From Verticillium longisporum (taxonomy: Eukaryota > Ascomycota > Sordariomycetes > Glomerellales > Plectosphaerellaceae), in assembly GCA_019188255.1 (NCBI GenBank), contig JAETXT010000009.1, positions 2,914,001 to 2,978,000 of the forward strand: a stretch of 64,000 nucleotides of DNA. The letters run 5' to 3'. Every line of letters starts with the position of its first letter. Within the stretch, counting starts at the first letter, position 1. Under the pieces are notes generated by a model. It was not told the origin of the DNA. It did no database searches and saw nothing but the letters and a program-made list of their open reading frames with translations. This document shows positions 48,151-60,903 of the stretch, piece after piece. Position numbers and translations under genes: made by a program.

Positions 48151-49530
48151 TCCCGGAAAGTCAGTCCCAGTGGCCTCGCGCCCTACCAGCTTTTTAGACG
48201 GTCCCCCCATCGACCCGCCCAGCATCCACCGTCACTGCCTGTTGATGCTCGAGAAGCCCTGGTACTGCTCCTGCCTGGTCCTTGTTCCCCCTTGCTAGCG
48301 CCCTGCCTCAGACCCGACCTTTCCTTTCTTCGCTGTCCCCATCTTGACCGATCCGGTGCATCGCCAGAAAAACCTCTTCTGCTTCCCCATACACGCGAAA
48401 GAGAGGCACACGCTGCCTCCTGTTTACCGCCCTGAATCCCCTCTGCATTGCCCACCCCGGCGATCCCGCGCTTCCTGCTTGCTGCCCCTGCTACGCTGTC
48501 TGTCGCTGCACCTGCATTCTGCACCCTCGAGAGAGAAACATCGCGTCCCAACGGCACTCAACAGCATCACACAACAACAGAGCGCCCCCCTCTGAGTGAG
48601 CTGAGGTGAAGTGAAGCCCGCCCGTCCGCCGCCCTCGCCTTCCGGTCGGAAACCCGCTCAACACAAAACACGAAGTCATCCCCTCAAACCCACTTGCCCC
48701 CCTCGGGCATCGGTTTTTGGTTTTTTTTCCTCTGACCTCTAATCCCAAGGCTCTGCCTCCCCCTTACCACCATCGACGACGACGAACGTTCCCCTTGCGG
48801 ACCAACCACAGCGATACTTCAGCTCTTACGCGAATTCATCCCACGACGCCTGAACTGACTTTTCTCGTCGCTTCTTCTGTTCTCACCCGACTCCACTCGA
48901 CAGGGCGCTCGCAGCTGCATCAGCTACCGACCCTTCCCCGACGATAACGGCGACGACGACTCTCTTGCATCGACAAGACGACTCCCTCCCCATCAAGGCG
49001 AACACGTCCCCCACGGGATCAAGGCGAAACATCATCACCATAACAATCCGCACCATCTGACGAACAGTTGTCTCACGAGTACAGCACGTCGCGGATCGTT
49101 GTTGTTTTTGTCATCACGACTTTTTTTGTCTCTTCGCGGACGTGCCCTGATAGAGCCAAGATCACTTCGTCTCCCGTAAGTCTTCCCACTGATGATCCTC
49201 ACCGTCGCTGTCGTCTGCGAGCCTCTCCCTTCCTGTCCGGCCTTCGCATGCCGCCCTTGAACACTTGAATGCACGCACCCCGTCGCCATCGATGCTGGCG
49301 TCGATAACCACTCAGCGCCCTTCAGCTGCCGCATTTTGAAGCAAACCTCGTGCGACGATTGCTGACATGCGTCACCCTCCCAACTAGCCCAAGAAGTGCA
49401 TCGAATCCGACACGCAGGCCGGCTGTCTCGTGCACACCCGCAAGCCTCAACTGCATCATTTGTAAATCGCAGGCGCCCCTCGAATTCTTCACAATCTTCG
49501 GCCAAGTCACTGGCTGGTGAGGAATAAAAG

Positions 49531-50775
<1,245 letters not shown>

Positions 50776-51760
50776 TCGCCTGCAACGCTCGCATCGAACG
50801 TCCCCTGTGACACTCGGATTGACCGACCAACGCTTCTCTTCAACGACCCAACGCTCCACTGTTCTCCAGCGCACACGTCCTCCGTGCCTAGTGGACCAAC
50901 TCGTCTCCTCTCCCATCGGGATGCTCATCCTCGCCCTCCCCAAATAATCCCGTACCCCAACCGACTGACACGACGAACATCGCGCGCAACTCTGATCACG
51001 ATCACGGCTGTCTCTAGTAGCTGAAGATAACCACACAAAAAAACTGGAATTTGACATGGTCCCGGTCTACGCGCGGCTGATGTGACTTGCGCAAAGAAAA
51101 CCATGCGGATTTGGGTTGCGGAGTGGTTCCTCAGGTTTAAATGGTTGCACACCATCATCACAGTGTGAATGTGCATCTCGCGTTCTATTGAGATGTGCGA
51201 TGCCGTCTTACAGAAAATTCTTTCCCATGAATGCTCTGTAGCAAGCGGCTCAATTACACCGCCTTGTGAGATTGAATGACAGCCAATGACGGATGGCCTA
51301 GTCGAGGAACACACGGTGGGGGGGACATTGGTTCAGAGCCCACAGGTAGGGTTGCCAGTACCAGCGATCATGCGGTCGATATTGTACGATAAAATGATGG
51401 TCAATCTGTGGGGTGGGTGACCACAGCATTCGCAGATCCCCAAGGTCAAGGTGATGCCATGATGACAGTGCGGTGCATCCGTCTCTGGGCATATGACCAC
51501 TTGCCACTTTCCTTCTGACTGCCTGTTCTTGTTTCTCCTTCTGTTAAGTTGCTTTTGTTAGTCGTTCTGTTGTCCTATCGGGAGCATGGGCTTTTAGTTT
51601 CACGAGATGGATCCGATGGTTCATGATGTATTCTACGCGAGATAGTGTGCCTCAGCTCATGATGCGACGAGGGAATGCCATACACGGGTTGACCTTTCTT
51701 AGTGCGTCCATTCTATGAGGTGCATGTCGAATACGTTGGGGCCCAAGGCAGACAAGGTCT
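50776..51760. other. Convergent 3' flanks of PP1 and the Rdx gene
   Basis: About 1 kb between two convergent stops. No gene is supported. A 14-nt GGGTGGGTGACCAC at about 51411 resembles part of 5S rRNA, but the flanks do not. Confidence 0.6.
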
Positions 51761-52672
51761 CTACACGCAGTCCTCGCATACAGCCTTGGCTTCACCGGTC
51801 TGTCCCTCTCGTGATGCTTGTGCCTGAGTTTGCGCCGGACCGGGCCCCTTCAGCTCGCTGACCAGAGAAGCCCCATCGACGCCGCTCGGCGCGGCCTGGC
51901 CCTTGTTCGTCCTGGCGGCAGCGATGCGGCTCCTCGCCTCGTCGTCGAGAGCGGTGCCCTGCGACTGCGCAGGCGCCTCGGCCGCGGCGCCGGTAGACGC
52001 GGAAGACGGCATGGCGACCGTGTCGGCGCTGGCGGGTGCGGGAGCGGGCCGGGCGTGATCGCGGTCGACGTGGCCGAGGTTGCGCGACGGGTCTATGACG
52101 TTGCGGACGCGGCGTTTGAGCTCCTTGGTCTCGGGGAAGCCGCCGTCCGTCTTGCGGTCCCAGAGCGTCTTGGTGCTCGTGCTCGTGCTCGTGCTGGTGC
52201 TGTTGCTCGCAGGCGCTGCGTCGGCTGCGGTGGTGATGGTTACGGTGAAGGTGCCGCCTGTGGAGGGGATGAGGGCGACCTCGCCGAGGGACGTGGAGAA
52301 GGTGGAGAGGAGTTCCTGGGCGAACTGGTGGGGAGGGGTTGGTTTGCGGTTAGTGACGAGGACTTGTGTGTATATCGTCGGTGCTCGTCTGGGATGCTCA
52401 TGCGGGAGAACTGAGAGGGAGAGAGAGAGAGCCGTCTGAGACTCTGATATCTGGGCTGCGATGACGTTTGGGAGGGACGTGGTGTCTTTGCTTACATAGG
52501 CGGCGCGGAGCATCCACTTGCACTGGGTGCAGAACCGTATGGCGATGCGGGGGAGGGGGAGGGGGGCAGCCTGAGCGTCAGACTCGGGGTGCGTCGCTGG
52601 AGGGGGATCTGCCGCGGTCGTTGTTGCTGTCATTGCCGTGGCGGCGGCCGAGGTGAGCGGTTCGTCGGCCAT
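51761..52672 (-). CDS. Rdx/SelW-type thioredoxin-fold protein
   Basis: Member of the Rdx family (SelW/SelT/SelH relatives), small redox proteins of thioredoxin-like fold. In fungi the selenocysteine position is a cysteine. Exons 52672-52496 and 52324-51761 give 246 aa; the 171-nt intron is in frame, so it could be misread as coding. Its removal joins KWMLRAAY to FAQELLSTF, the helix that follows the redox site in this family. The CxxC motif is CTQC at about residues 47-50. Further family marks are the strand region GGTFTVTI and LWDRKTDGGFPETKELKRRVRNVIDP. About 100 Ala/Ser/Thr/Gln-rich residues follow the fold, ending in a second C-x2-C (CEDCV). The frame extends upstream of 52672 without an ATG. 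Confidence 0.9.
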   Translation of the reverse strand: MADEPLTSAAATAMTATTTAADPPPATHPESDAQAAPLPLPRIAIRFCTQCKWMLRAAYVSKDTTSLPNVIAAQISESQTALSLSLSVLPHEHPRRAPTIYTQVLVTNRKPTPPHQFAQELLSTFSTSLGEVALIPSTGGTFTVTITTAADAAPASNSTSTSTSTSTKTLWDRKTDGGFPETKELKRRVRNVIDPSRNLGHVDRDHARPAPAPASADTVAMPSSASTGAAAEAPAQSQGTALDDEARSRIAAARTNKGQAAPSGVDGASLVSELKGPGPAQTQAQASREGQTGEAKAVCEDCV

Positions 52673-55089
52673 GGTGAGGGGTGTGAGTCGACAGTGATCA
52701 CCCGCGGACAAGGCTGGACTGGATGAAATGCAATGGGTCGATGAGGGCCTGACGAGGCTGCTTCATCAGTGCAGGAGTTGGTGGAGGGGTCGTCAGTGCC
52801 TCAGCGCGTGAGCCTAGCGTCATGGATGCGGGGTGTTCGATGCCCTGGGTACCACTCACTGGCGGTCGTTCACCACCTGTTGCCCGCTGTAATTTCCTGT
52901 TGGACTCTACTGAGCTCTCATCGCTGTTCGTGCGGCACGGCCTGATAGCGCATCCGTATTGAGTACTTGTGTCCTCACTTGAGTCAGGATTGACTAGTCA
53001 GGCAGCGTAGGTTGACGCTGACAAGGAGAATTCGGGCATTTACACAGCAACGCGGTGCTAAAACCTTCCAATTCTCAGCATGTCAGATATAATGGGTATG
53101 GCCGGGAAGCACGATGGCAAAGTCAATATCATTATTAAAGACGTTTGCTGATCAGTCTTGATGTGAGATCGTGCCGAATTTTGAAAATTCGGCCCTTTGC
53201 ACCTGGCAGGATACGTCAAGTCTGGTGGGCAAGCTCAAGGCCAGAAGCATAGGAGACCGAACATCAAGAAGGTAGACATAAGCCCGGGGCGTGGAAGTTC
53301 GCGAAATAGTCATCTAACAGCAAATATTTCAACGAAGCATGCCTGTTCGTCGTCATCGTCGTCGGACGAGGTTATCTGGAGGCTCCAACCGAACATCCAT
53401 GTCCAATGGACCATAGACATCCTTAGTGCAATGCCGGGTCAGGAGGTATCCAAGCGAAGCACGTCTCGTCAGGGTCGCGTAATCCATGGTGCTCAGACTT
53501 CTAACTTGTCCCTCTTCAGAGTTATACCCATCCAGGACCGAGCTGAATGCAGTGTTGGGTTATTTGACATGACCCTCTGATTTACTGCCTCGAACAAAGA
53601 TGAGGGAGGCATCTCCGCCCTCACAACCATCCTGACCCGCGACAGATGCGATGCCCAACTCTTCCGCTGGTCAACCATAAAGCGCAGTCAATCTTATGGC
53701 CATGGCTGTCTATGGCCAAGAGGCTGTGCGGGGAGGTGAACGGGCGCGCCTGGCCAGGTCCATCAGGAAAAGGAAGCGTGCTGCATAAGTCTGGTGGTGC
53801 GCAACAAAAATGTAGCAAATCTGATGTAGAGCTTTGTCGAGTGGAGGCTGCCGGCAGAGCTGGGCATTCCGTTCGGAAAGAAGATACTTCGACTGACAGA
53901 ACACTGACACCGCCAGTTCCCCAAGGGAGAACGTAAAAAAACCATGAACCACCGGGACGACTAAGAAGACGGGCCGGATGGTAGTAGTCGACCCTGGAAT
54001 CCGGAGGTGCTCGGCAAGAATCTGATTGACAGTCATCGGACCGGTGATGCACATCACTGACCCCTCCCGCGACACTGCATTTACATCCTCCCCCCTCACG
54101 CAAGGTGCCATGTCTCACATCCGCCACACACCTATACAGATACCATTGATCCACTAGAACCCAGCTGACATGCATTTGAGTGACGGCTCGGCCCCAGCTC
54201 CTTGCTGAAGTGGCTCTGATCGGTGCGATTTGAGGGAGCCGCCACAATGCACATGATAGCTGCACGTAATTCCTTTTGCGACTCGACGTCTGGCCCAAGC
54301 AATGGGAGTCAACAAGACGTGCCACGTCCGAGTCATTCTGCTGTCCTCCTGCTCTGGAATCCTTGAAACATGTTCAAAAGCCCCTAACCAGTGGCACCTC
54401 TCATTGACAAGCCCATTGAAACGGTTGGATGAATGGGACGTGGTAAGAGAATTGGTCTTGGCTGTATTGGCACACGAGGTGGGGCTGAGGGTCATCCCGT
54501 CGTGGGATGAAGGGGGAAGGCGGGTGTGGAAGGGAGAGAAAAAGTACAAGACACCAAGAGAAATTATTACATGCTGAAGAGCTGCCTTCCCATGCTCCAG
54601 AAGGCCGTACCAGACACAAAAGGCCTCTCTCATACTCCTCCCCTCGGCCCATCTCCTTTCGCTGTTACGCCCTCCTCCCCTCAGACGGGCGTGCCGTGCG
54701 TGGTCGTAGACAAAATGAAAATAAAAAGAACCGACGTGGAAGCATTATCGTAGCTGTGATGCCATCGCTGCCTCCCGACTCCTGCGTCCTCCGCATCATC
54801 TTCCCGTCTCGCGCCGTGCTCAAGCTCGTGGCCAATAAGGAAGACGCCTCGCTGTCGTGTTCAGTGCGATCGCTGTCCTCCTGCCTTCTTTTTCTCCGTG
54901 TCCGGTCCGGTCCCGATAAGCCGTAGTAAGAATCTCGTCTGATCGCTCGCCCATGATGCGGTGCCCCGTGGTATCTTTGGTTTATGGTGGCGGTGGGGCT
55001 AGCATCTGGGTCCTTTCTTGGTCGACAGGAAAATAAGTCTTTCTTATCCGCCGAATTTGGGTGTGGTCGGATCTACGCATTTGACTCTA
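52673..55089. other. Intergenic region, 2.4 kb
   Basis: Holds the promoter of the Rdx gene and, at its right end, the 3' UTR of the G-gamma gene; both lie on the minus strand. A locally AT-richer patch at about 53080-53200 includes a perfect 21-bp palindrome. No gene is recognised. Confidence 0.5.
53173..53193. repeat. Perfect 21-bp palindrome
   Basis: Two 10-base arms (GCCGAATTTT and its reverse complement) are separated by one base. It could bind a dimeric regulator or simply be a chance palindrome. Confidence 0.85.
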
Positions 55090-55454
55090 CTACATCAATA
55101 CGCAGCATCCGCCGCTCTGTTGTGGCGCGTAGGGATCCTCGCCACGGGGAACAGATCCCCAGACAGAGGGAACCATGTAATCCCTCGTGCCGTTGCAGTA
55201 GGCAATGATGCTATCCGGAATTTAGTACGCGAGCGATCAGGGATCATCATACAACGGATAGTTCCGTTAATAGGGCGATGGGGTATTGCTCACCTCTTAG
55301 AAGCATTGCTCACTGGAATGCGCTCGCGCTCGAGGTCCTCGCGCAGACGGTTGTTGAGCTCCGTCAGGCGCCTCAGCTTCAGATCGGCCATGGACTGCTT
55401 GTTCTTCTTGATCTGCGACGGATCGCCGACATCGCGGGAGGTGTACTGAGGCAT
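55090..55454 (-). CDS. gng-1: Heterotrimeric G-protein gamma subunit
   Basis: Gamma subunit that pairs with G-beta in fungal G-protein signalling, governing development, mating and, in pathogens, virulence. Exons 55454-55294 and 55210-55090 (intron 83 nt) give 93 aa, the usual length for this family. The protein starts MPQYTSRDVGDPSQIKKNK and continues through the coiled-coil LKLRRLTELNNRLREDLERE that contacts G-beta. Exon 2 supplies IIAYCN, DYMVPSVWG and the terminus CCVLM. CVLM is a CaaX box for prenylation, and the cysteine before it is a likely palmitoylation site. Both exons are short, and only splicing reveals the whole protein. Related names are gng-1 (Neurospora) and gpgA (Aspergillus). 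Confidence 0.97.
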
Positions 55455-57427
55455 TGTCGAAGTTGATAGAGGGAGGGGTCGATGGAAATGAAGGTGATGG
55501 CGTTATTTGAGCAAAGTGAGAAGCGACGTGGGAGGGGTCGCGTTTGATGGATGAATGTGTGAGATTTGGATCCCCAATGGGTCGTCGGATGGATGGCGAA
55601 AGTAGAAGGGAGGACGATGATGCTGAAGTTGGTCGTCGGGGGCGTGTGGCTGCTATATGTCGAGGCTATTCAACAATACTCGTATTAGTTTAATTGATTC
55701 AACGGGTGGTCGACAGCATCAGCTTGAACGCGTTTTTGCATCGACAGCAAGCAGTGTGACATTGAGCACCATTGGTGCGAGGAGTCTTCCGGGGTCTAGG
55801 GAGATTGCACGAGAGGTCAGGACTTACACAGCAGCAGGGTCAATGGGCCTTCCGCCGCGACGAGTGTCAACACGGCGACAAAGGAAAGAGCGTCGATGAG
55901 GTCGGAAGGGATGGAAAAGCGGGAGGATGCTGCGGCTTGAGCGTCGGTCTCGGTCGGGAGGTGGTGAGAGGGCCAGTGTGTCTGGAGTCTGAAGTCTGGA
56001 GACTGGCCTGGTGTTGGGAAAGGGCGAAGGCGGGAAGGGAAACAAGCAAAAAGCAGGGGAGCCCATTCACCCTTTCCCGGTGCAGCAGGCCTGTGCTGTG
56101 AGCGAGCGGGCACGGGGGAGACCAGTGCGGGATGAGCTCCTGGGTGCGCTGAATGCTGGATGCTGGGCTGCCAGGTGCTAGGTGCTGGGTACCTCCTGCG
56201 TGCTCTCTGCTCCTGCATGCTGCAACGTAGTTTGCTCGTTTCTGCTGCAAGGAGCTGGGGAGCCACGGCCTACCGGTACATCCTATTGGTCCCAGCTCAG
56301 TGGTAGTGGGCCTTGAGTGGAGGACCACGGAAAATGGGAGGAGGAATGGCCCGCTGCAGGCAAATTGAGGTTCCACATGATTGGTCTCTCTTGGACCTTG
56401 GCGGACAGACCACCCCTTTTTGGGTTTCGCCTAAGCAAGCCCCTCGGTAGAGGCATGCTAGCCTGGTTAAAAGCATCGGCTTTCTCATTTGCTTTCTCCA
56501 GCTTTCCCCAATCCAGTGCTTTGTCACCCACGATGCTTGAAGTTTGTCGTGATCTTAGTTTTGCTGTCTGGATGGCTCACAGGCTGACGCTCGCCCGAAA
56601 TAGCCCAGCTCATGCTTTACTGTTCGTTGAACTCTATGCTCTCTACCAAGCTGAGATACCTTGCCTGTGTCAGGCATTATCGACCTTTTGGACGCCTGGA
56701 CGACTCATGGTGTCTTGCATCTGTTGCCATTCGAAGCAAAGCTAGTGCGAGCCGAGCGGTCCACGCCGTCATCTCCCATCACCAGGTCAGGTCAGAACTG
56801 AGTTGGCCCATTCCTAAAACGACCTACATTCATCCATCATTGGGAAGGCAGGAGGCTTATGTAAGTCGAACTACATTGTCTTGATTGCCAATGAGGCACG
56901 GACCAAGGGCGATTTCACCAGGTACCCAGCGGCGCTACAGTGCAAACTCAACGGCTCAGTAGGCCCAGTCTCACTCAACCCAAAGAGCTCAAGATCACCA
57001 CCGACAACCTTGACTGAGTGTTTCTGAGCACGTCGTATGGGCGCTGAGGACTCCCTAGCCAGCAACAAGAGCCATCAAGATCAATACTGAGAAGAATTCA
57101 GCCGACAACCACCCCATGCTACCTATGTAAATTTTGCTCGAAGGAATGCCACATGCCCTCCCGCAGAACACGCTGAGTCATCTCCAAGTCACGTGCAATA
57201 CGATACCCAACAAGGATCAGAGCGCACAGGTCACTGCTAGCCCCCGCCTCAAGGCACTCGCATGTAGCGGCCACACACGAATTTGAAAAAACTCATCGAG
57301 CCTGCAAGCACCGCAACAACCGCAGCGACCAGCCAAGTTTCGACATTTCGCTCGCGTCCCGGCTGCGCTGCATCATCCTCTTGACGTCTAGCGAAATACT
57401 CGCCCACCGCAGAGGAAGTTGCCCATC
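55455..57427. other. Divergent intergenic region between G-gamma and eIF3a
   Basis: About 2 kb carrying two divergent promoters. The 400 bp next to the G-gamma start probably form its 5' leader. Several open frames near 55817-56376 run on both strands and are low-complexity. No gene is called. Confidence 0.55.
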
Positions 57428-60400
57428 ATGGTCAGTCGACAACATCAAGCCCCCAACGACAGGCAGGGCAGGGCAGGGGGCGTGGAAGGAGACGATCGAG
57501 ACCGGACGCGGAACGACCTACCCCTCTTCGTCCCTCGATCACAGGCGTCATAATCGACGACGACGACGACGCCCGCTTGCCCGCCCCGCCCCGCCATGTC
57601 ACTACGTGCCCTCTTCGGATCCAGTACTGACTATTGTCCGTAGCCTCCTCCACCTCACCAGAAACCCGAGAACGTGCTCAAGCGCGCCCACGAGCTCATC
57701 GGCGTCAACCAGACCCCCGCCGCACTCACACTCCTCCACGAGCACATCACCTCGAAGAGATCACGCAATGTTCCCATCGTCTCCCTGGAGCCCGTGATGC
57801 TCCTGCTGGTTGAGCTCTCCGTCGAACAGAAGAAGGGAAAGCTGGCCAAGGATGCCCTCTACCAGTACAAGAACATCAGCCAGAACACCAACGTCGGCAC
57901 CATCGAGGTAAGACTCTTGGCGGCAACATACTGGCGATGAGTCATAGGTCCTAACATCTCTGTTCACAGCTGGTCTTGAAGAAATTCATCGAGCTCGCCG
58001 CCGAGAAGGTCACTGCCGCCCAGGCCAAGGCCGACGAGGTCCAGTCGACCATTGACGCCTCCACGTCCACCACCAACGTCGAGGATCTCGAGGCCAGCGA
58101 GACGCCCGAGTCGATCCTTCTCGCCACCGTGTCTGGCGAGCAGTCACGCGACCGTACCGACCGCGCCATTGTTACTCCTTGGCTCAAATTCCTCTGGGAG
58201 GCCTACCGCACCGTGCTCGACATCCTCCGCAACAATGCTCGCCTTGAGATCCTCTACCAGAGCACGGCTATGCAGGCCTTTGACTTCTGCCTGAAGTATG
58301 CTCGTAAGACTGAGTTCCGCAGGCTCTGCGAGCTGCTGCGCAACCACGTCCAGACGGCTGCCAAGTACTCGTCGCAGATGCACGCCATCAACCTGAGCGA
58401 CCCCGACACTCTTCAGCGCCACCTCGAGACTCGCTTCCAACAGCTCAATGTTGCTGTCGAGCTTGAGCTCTGGCAGGAGGCCTTCCGCTCTGTTGAGGAC
58501 ATCCACACTCTGCTCAACCTGAGCAAGCGCCCTCCTAAGAACATTATGATGGCCAACTACTACGAGAAGCTTACCCGTATCTTCCTCGTCGGTGAGAACT
58601 ACCTCTTCCACGCTGCGGCTTGGTCTAGATACTACACTCTTCTCCGTCAGTCTGCTGCGCTGGTCGCGTCGGGCCAGGGCAAGAAGGCCGACAACCCTCC
58701 CGCCACGGATGCCGACCTTCAGAAGGCTGCCGCCTTCGTGCTCCTCTCCGCCTTGGCCACCCCCGTCATCAGCGCCGCCCGTTCCCGTGGTGCCATGGTC
58801 GACTTTGATGAGTCGAAGAAGAACAAGAACGCTCGTCTCACCCACCTGCTGGGCATGGCGCAAGCTCCCACCAGGGCTGCTCTGTTCCGTGACGCTCTGG
58901 CGAAGTCGCTCCTGAAGCGCGCCCGTCCTGAGATCCGCGACCTCTACAACATTCTTGAGGTTGACTTCCACCCTCTTTCCATTTGCCAGAAGATCTCCCC
59001 CATCCTAACCAAGATTGGTGACGATGCCGAGATGGAGAAGTATGTCCTGCCTCTGCAGCAGGTCATCCTCACCCGCCTCTTCCAGCAGCTGTCTCAGGTC
59101 TACGAAACGGTGGACCTCAGCTTTGTTGAGCAGCTCGCCAAGTTCCCTGAGCCTTTCCAGGTTACTCGCGGTACCATTGAGAAGTTCATCATGAACGGAA
59201 ACAAGAAGGGCGATCTCGCCATCCGCATGGACCACGCTACTGGTGTCCTAAGCTTCGACAACGATGTCTTCTCGTCCGCCAAGGCTGCTCACTCTGCATC
59301 TGGCGCTGGCTCCGCCGAGGCTGACGGCAGCTCCGTCCAGCGCCTCCAGAGCACCCCCTCCGAGATTGTCCGCTCGCAGCTGACCCGCCTCACCAAGTCT
59401 CTGTACACCACTTGCTTCTACATTGACCCTGAGTTCAACAAGTCCCGCGTCGATGCTCGGGAGGCCGCTTTGGCCCGTGCCAAGGCCGGCGCCGAGAAGG
59501 AGCACCGTGAGCTTCTCGCTCGCAAGGACGTCATTCAGAAGCGCAAGGAAGAGGCTTCCGAGATCCAGGCTCGTAAGGAGCGTGAGAACGCCCGCCAGAA
59601 GCGCCTGCGTGAGCAGATCCTCCAGGAGCAGGAGGACAAGCGCCTTGCCGCCGAACAGAAGGAGCGCGAGGAGCGTCGCCTCAAGGCTGAGCGTGACCGC
59701 GTTCGCAAGGATGAGCTCAAGAAGCAGATCGCCGATCTCAAGATCAGCCCTAAGGATATGGATCTCGACCTGGAAGATCTTGACAACCTGGATCCTAACA
59801 CTATCCGGGCCATGAAGGTTGCTCAGCTCGAGCGTGAGAAGAACGACGTGTCCGAGAAGCTTCGCATTGTGTGGAAGCGTGTTGACCACTTGGAGCGAGC
59901 CTTCAGGAAGGAGGAGGTCAAGAAGCTCGGCGCCGATTACGAGGAGCAGATTCAGCGTGACCGTGCTGCCTACGAGAAGACCAAGGCGCAGACGCTCAAG
60001 GATGCCGAGATCAAGCACAAGGAGAGTGTCGAGCTGAAGCACCGTCTCACTCGTCTCATGCCTCACTTCGAGTCGTTCCGCGAGAACCTGCACTCCCGCC
60101 GCGGAGAGGAGTTTGAGAAGCGCCGCAGGGATGCAGAGCGGGAGCTCGAGAAGCAGATTGCGGCTCGCAAGAAGGAGTACCGCGACCGCAAGCTGCGTGA
60201 GAAGCGCGAGCGCGAGGAGAAGGAAAGGGCTCTCCGCGAGGCCGAGGAGCGTGCTGCCAAGGAGAAGGAAGAACAGGAGGCCCGCGCCGAGGCCAAGCGC
60301 GCCGAGATGCAGCGCCTCAAGGAGCAGCGCGATCAAGAGCGCCAGGAGTCTCTGGAGAAGGCGGCCATGCAGGCCCGCCGCGAAGAAGAGGCCCTCGCCA

Positions 60401-60903
60401 GGCGCAAGGCGGAGAAGGAGAAGGAGCGCGCGTTGCCCCCTATGCGCAGTGCCGCCGAGCCCAGCTCCGAAGGTCGCCGTCCCCTCAACCTTCCCGGCGC
60501 CGGCAAGTGGCGCGAGAAGGAGGCTGCTCGCGGTGCCGCCGGCGCCTCAGACAACGCGCCGCCCGCCCCCCGGCAATCCGCCCCCATGGAGCGCACCGAC
60601 CCGAGCGATCGGGCCGGCGGCCCCCCCCGCCTCAGCCTTGCTGGCAGTGGAGGCAAGCCCAGCTGGCGCGAGCGCGAAGCGGCGCGCGCCGCTGCTGGCG
60701 GTGCTGAGAACAGCGCTCCCCCGCAGCGGTCGGAGCGCCTGGAGCGCCCGGAGCGCACTGCCTCGGGCGGTGCCCCCATGGGCCGCACCGCCTCGAACCG
60801 CGACGACCAGGGCCGTAACGCCTCGCCGGCGCCCGCGACTGAGCAGCTCAAGGCGTGGGGAGCCCCGGGCAAGTGGGTGCCCCGGCACCTGCGCAAGGAG
60901 TAA
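57428..60903 (+). CDS. TIF32: Translation initiation factor eIF3 subunit a
   Basis: Largest eIF3 subunit, which helps recruit the 43S complex to mRNA and bridges the other subunits. Exons 57428-57430 (only the ATG), 57644-57907 and 57970-60903 give 1066 aa. The first intron (213 nt) starts immediately after ATG and joins M to [19 protein letters not shown], the conserved N-terminus. The helical N-terminal region contains [10 protein letters not shown] and [23 protein letters not shown] domain follows at about residues 330-500 ([19 protein letters not shown] at its end). A highly charged, Arg/Glu/Lys-rich coiled coil spans about 590-915 (the spectrin-like part). The C-terminal 140 residues carry spaced repeats around REKEAARG and WREREAAR, and the protein ends [11 protein letters not shown]. 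Alternating charged codons create long open shadows on both strands. Confidence 0.96.
57431..57643 (+). other. Intron directly after the eIF3a start codon
   Basis: GTCAGT follows the ATG at 57428-57430 without a gap. The acceptor is TAG at 57641-57643, with CTGAC about 13 nt upstream. The coding part of exon 1 is therefore a single codon. The alternative would be an upstream start, but no in-frame ATG is seen near the acceptor. Confidence 0.8.

Larger units (their letters stand above)
44769..49530. other. Long intergenic region and PP1 leader, 4.8 kb
   Basis: No conserved protein is found. Features seen: pyrimidine tracts at about 44925-45000, a CA dinucleotide run at 45614-45639, and CCTA/TAGG blocks at 47848-47872 and 48070-48150. 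A very pyrimidine-rich, CGA-rich stretch from about 48600 to 49530 is probably the long 5' leader of the PP1 gene. A GTAAGT at 49176 followed by an AG near 49325 may be a leader intron. The 257-codon open frame at 46600-47373 has no family resemblance. Confidence 0.5.

Noticed and set aside
51395..51450. Possible 5S rRNA relic around GGGTGGGTGACCAC
   Set aside because: Only about 14 bases match the 3' part of 5S; nothing upstream fits, and no Pol III terminator follows at the right distance.
59248..60336. 362-codon Leu-rich frame antisense to eIF3a
   Set aside because: It is the complement of the Glu/Lys/Arg coiled-coil codons of eIF3a and has no family signature.
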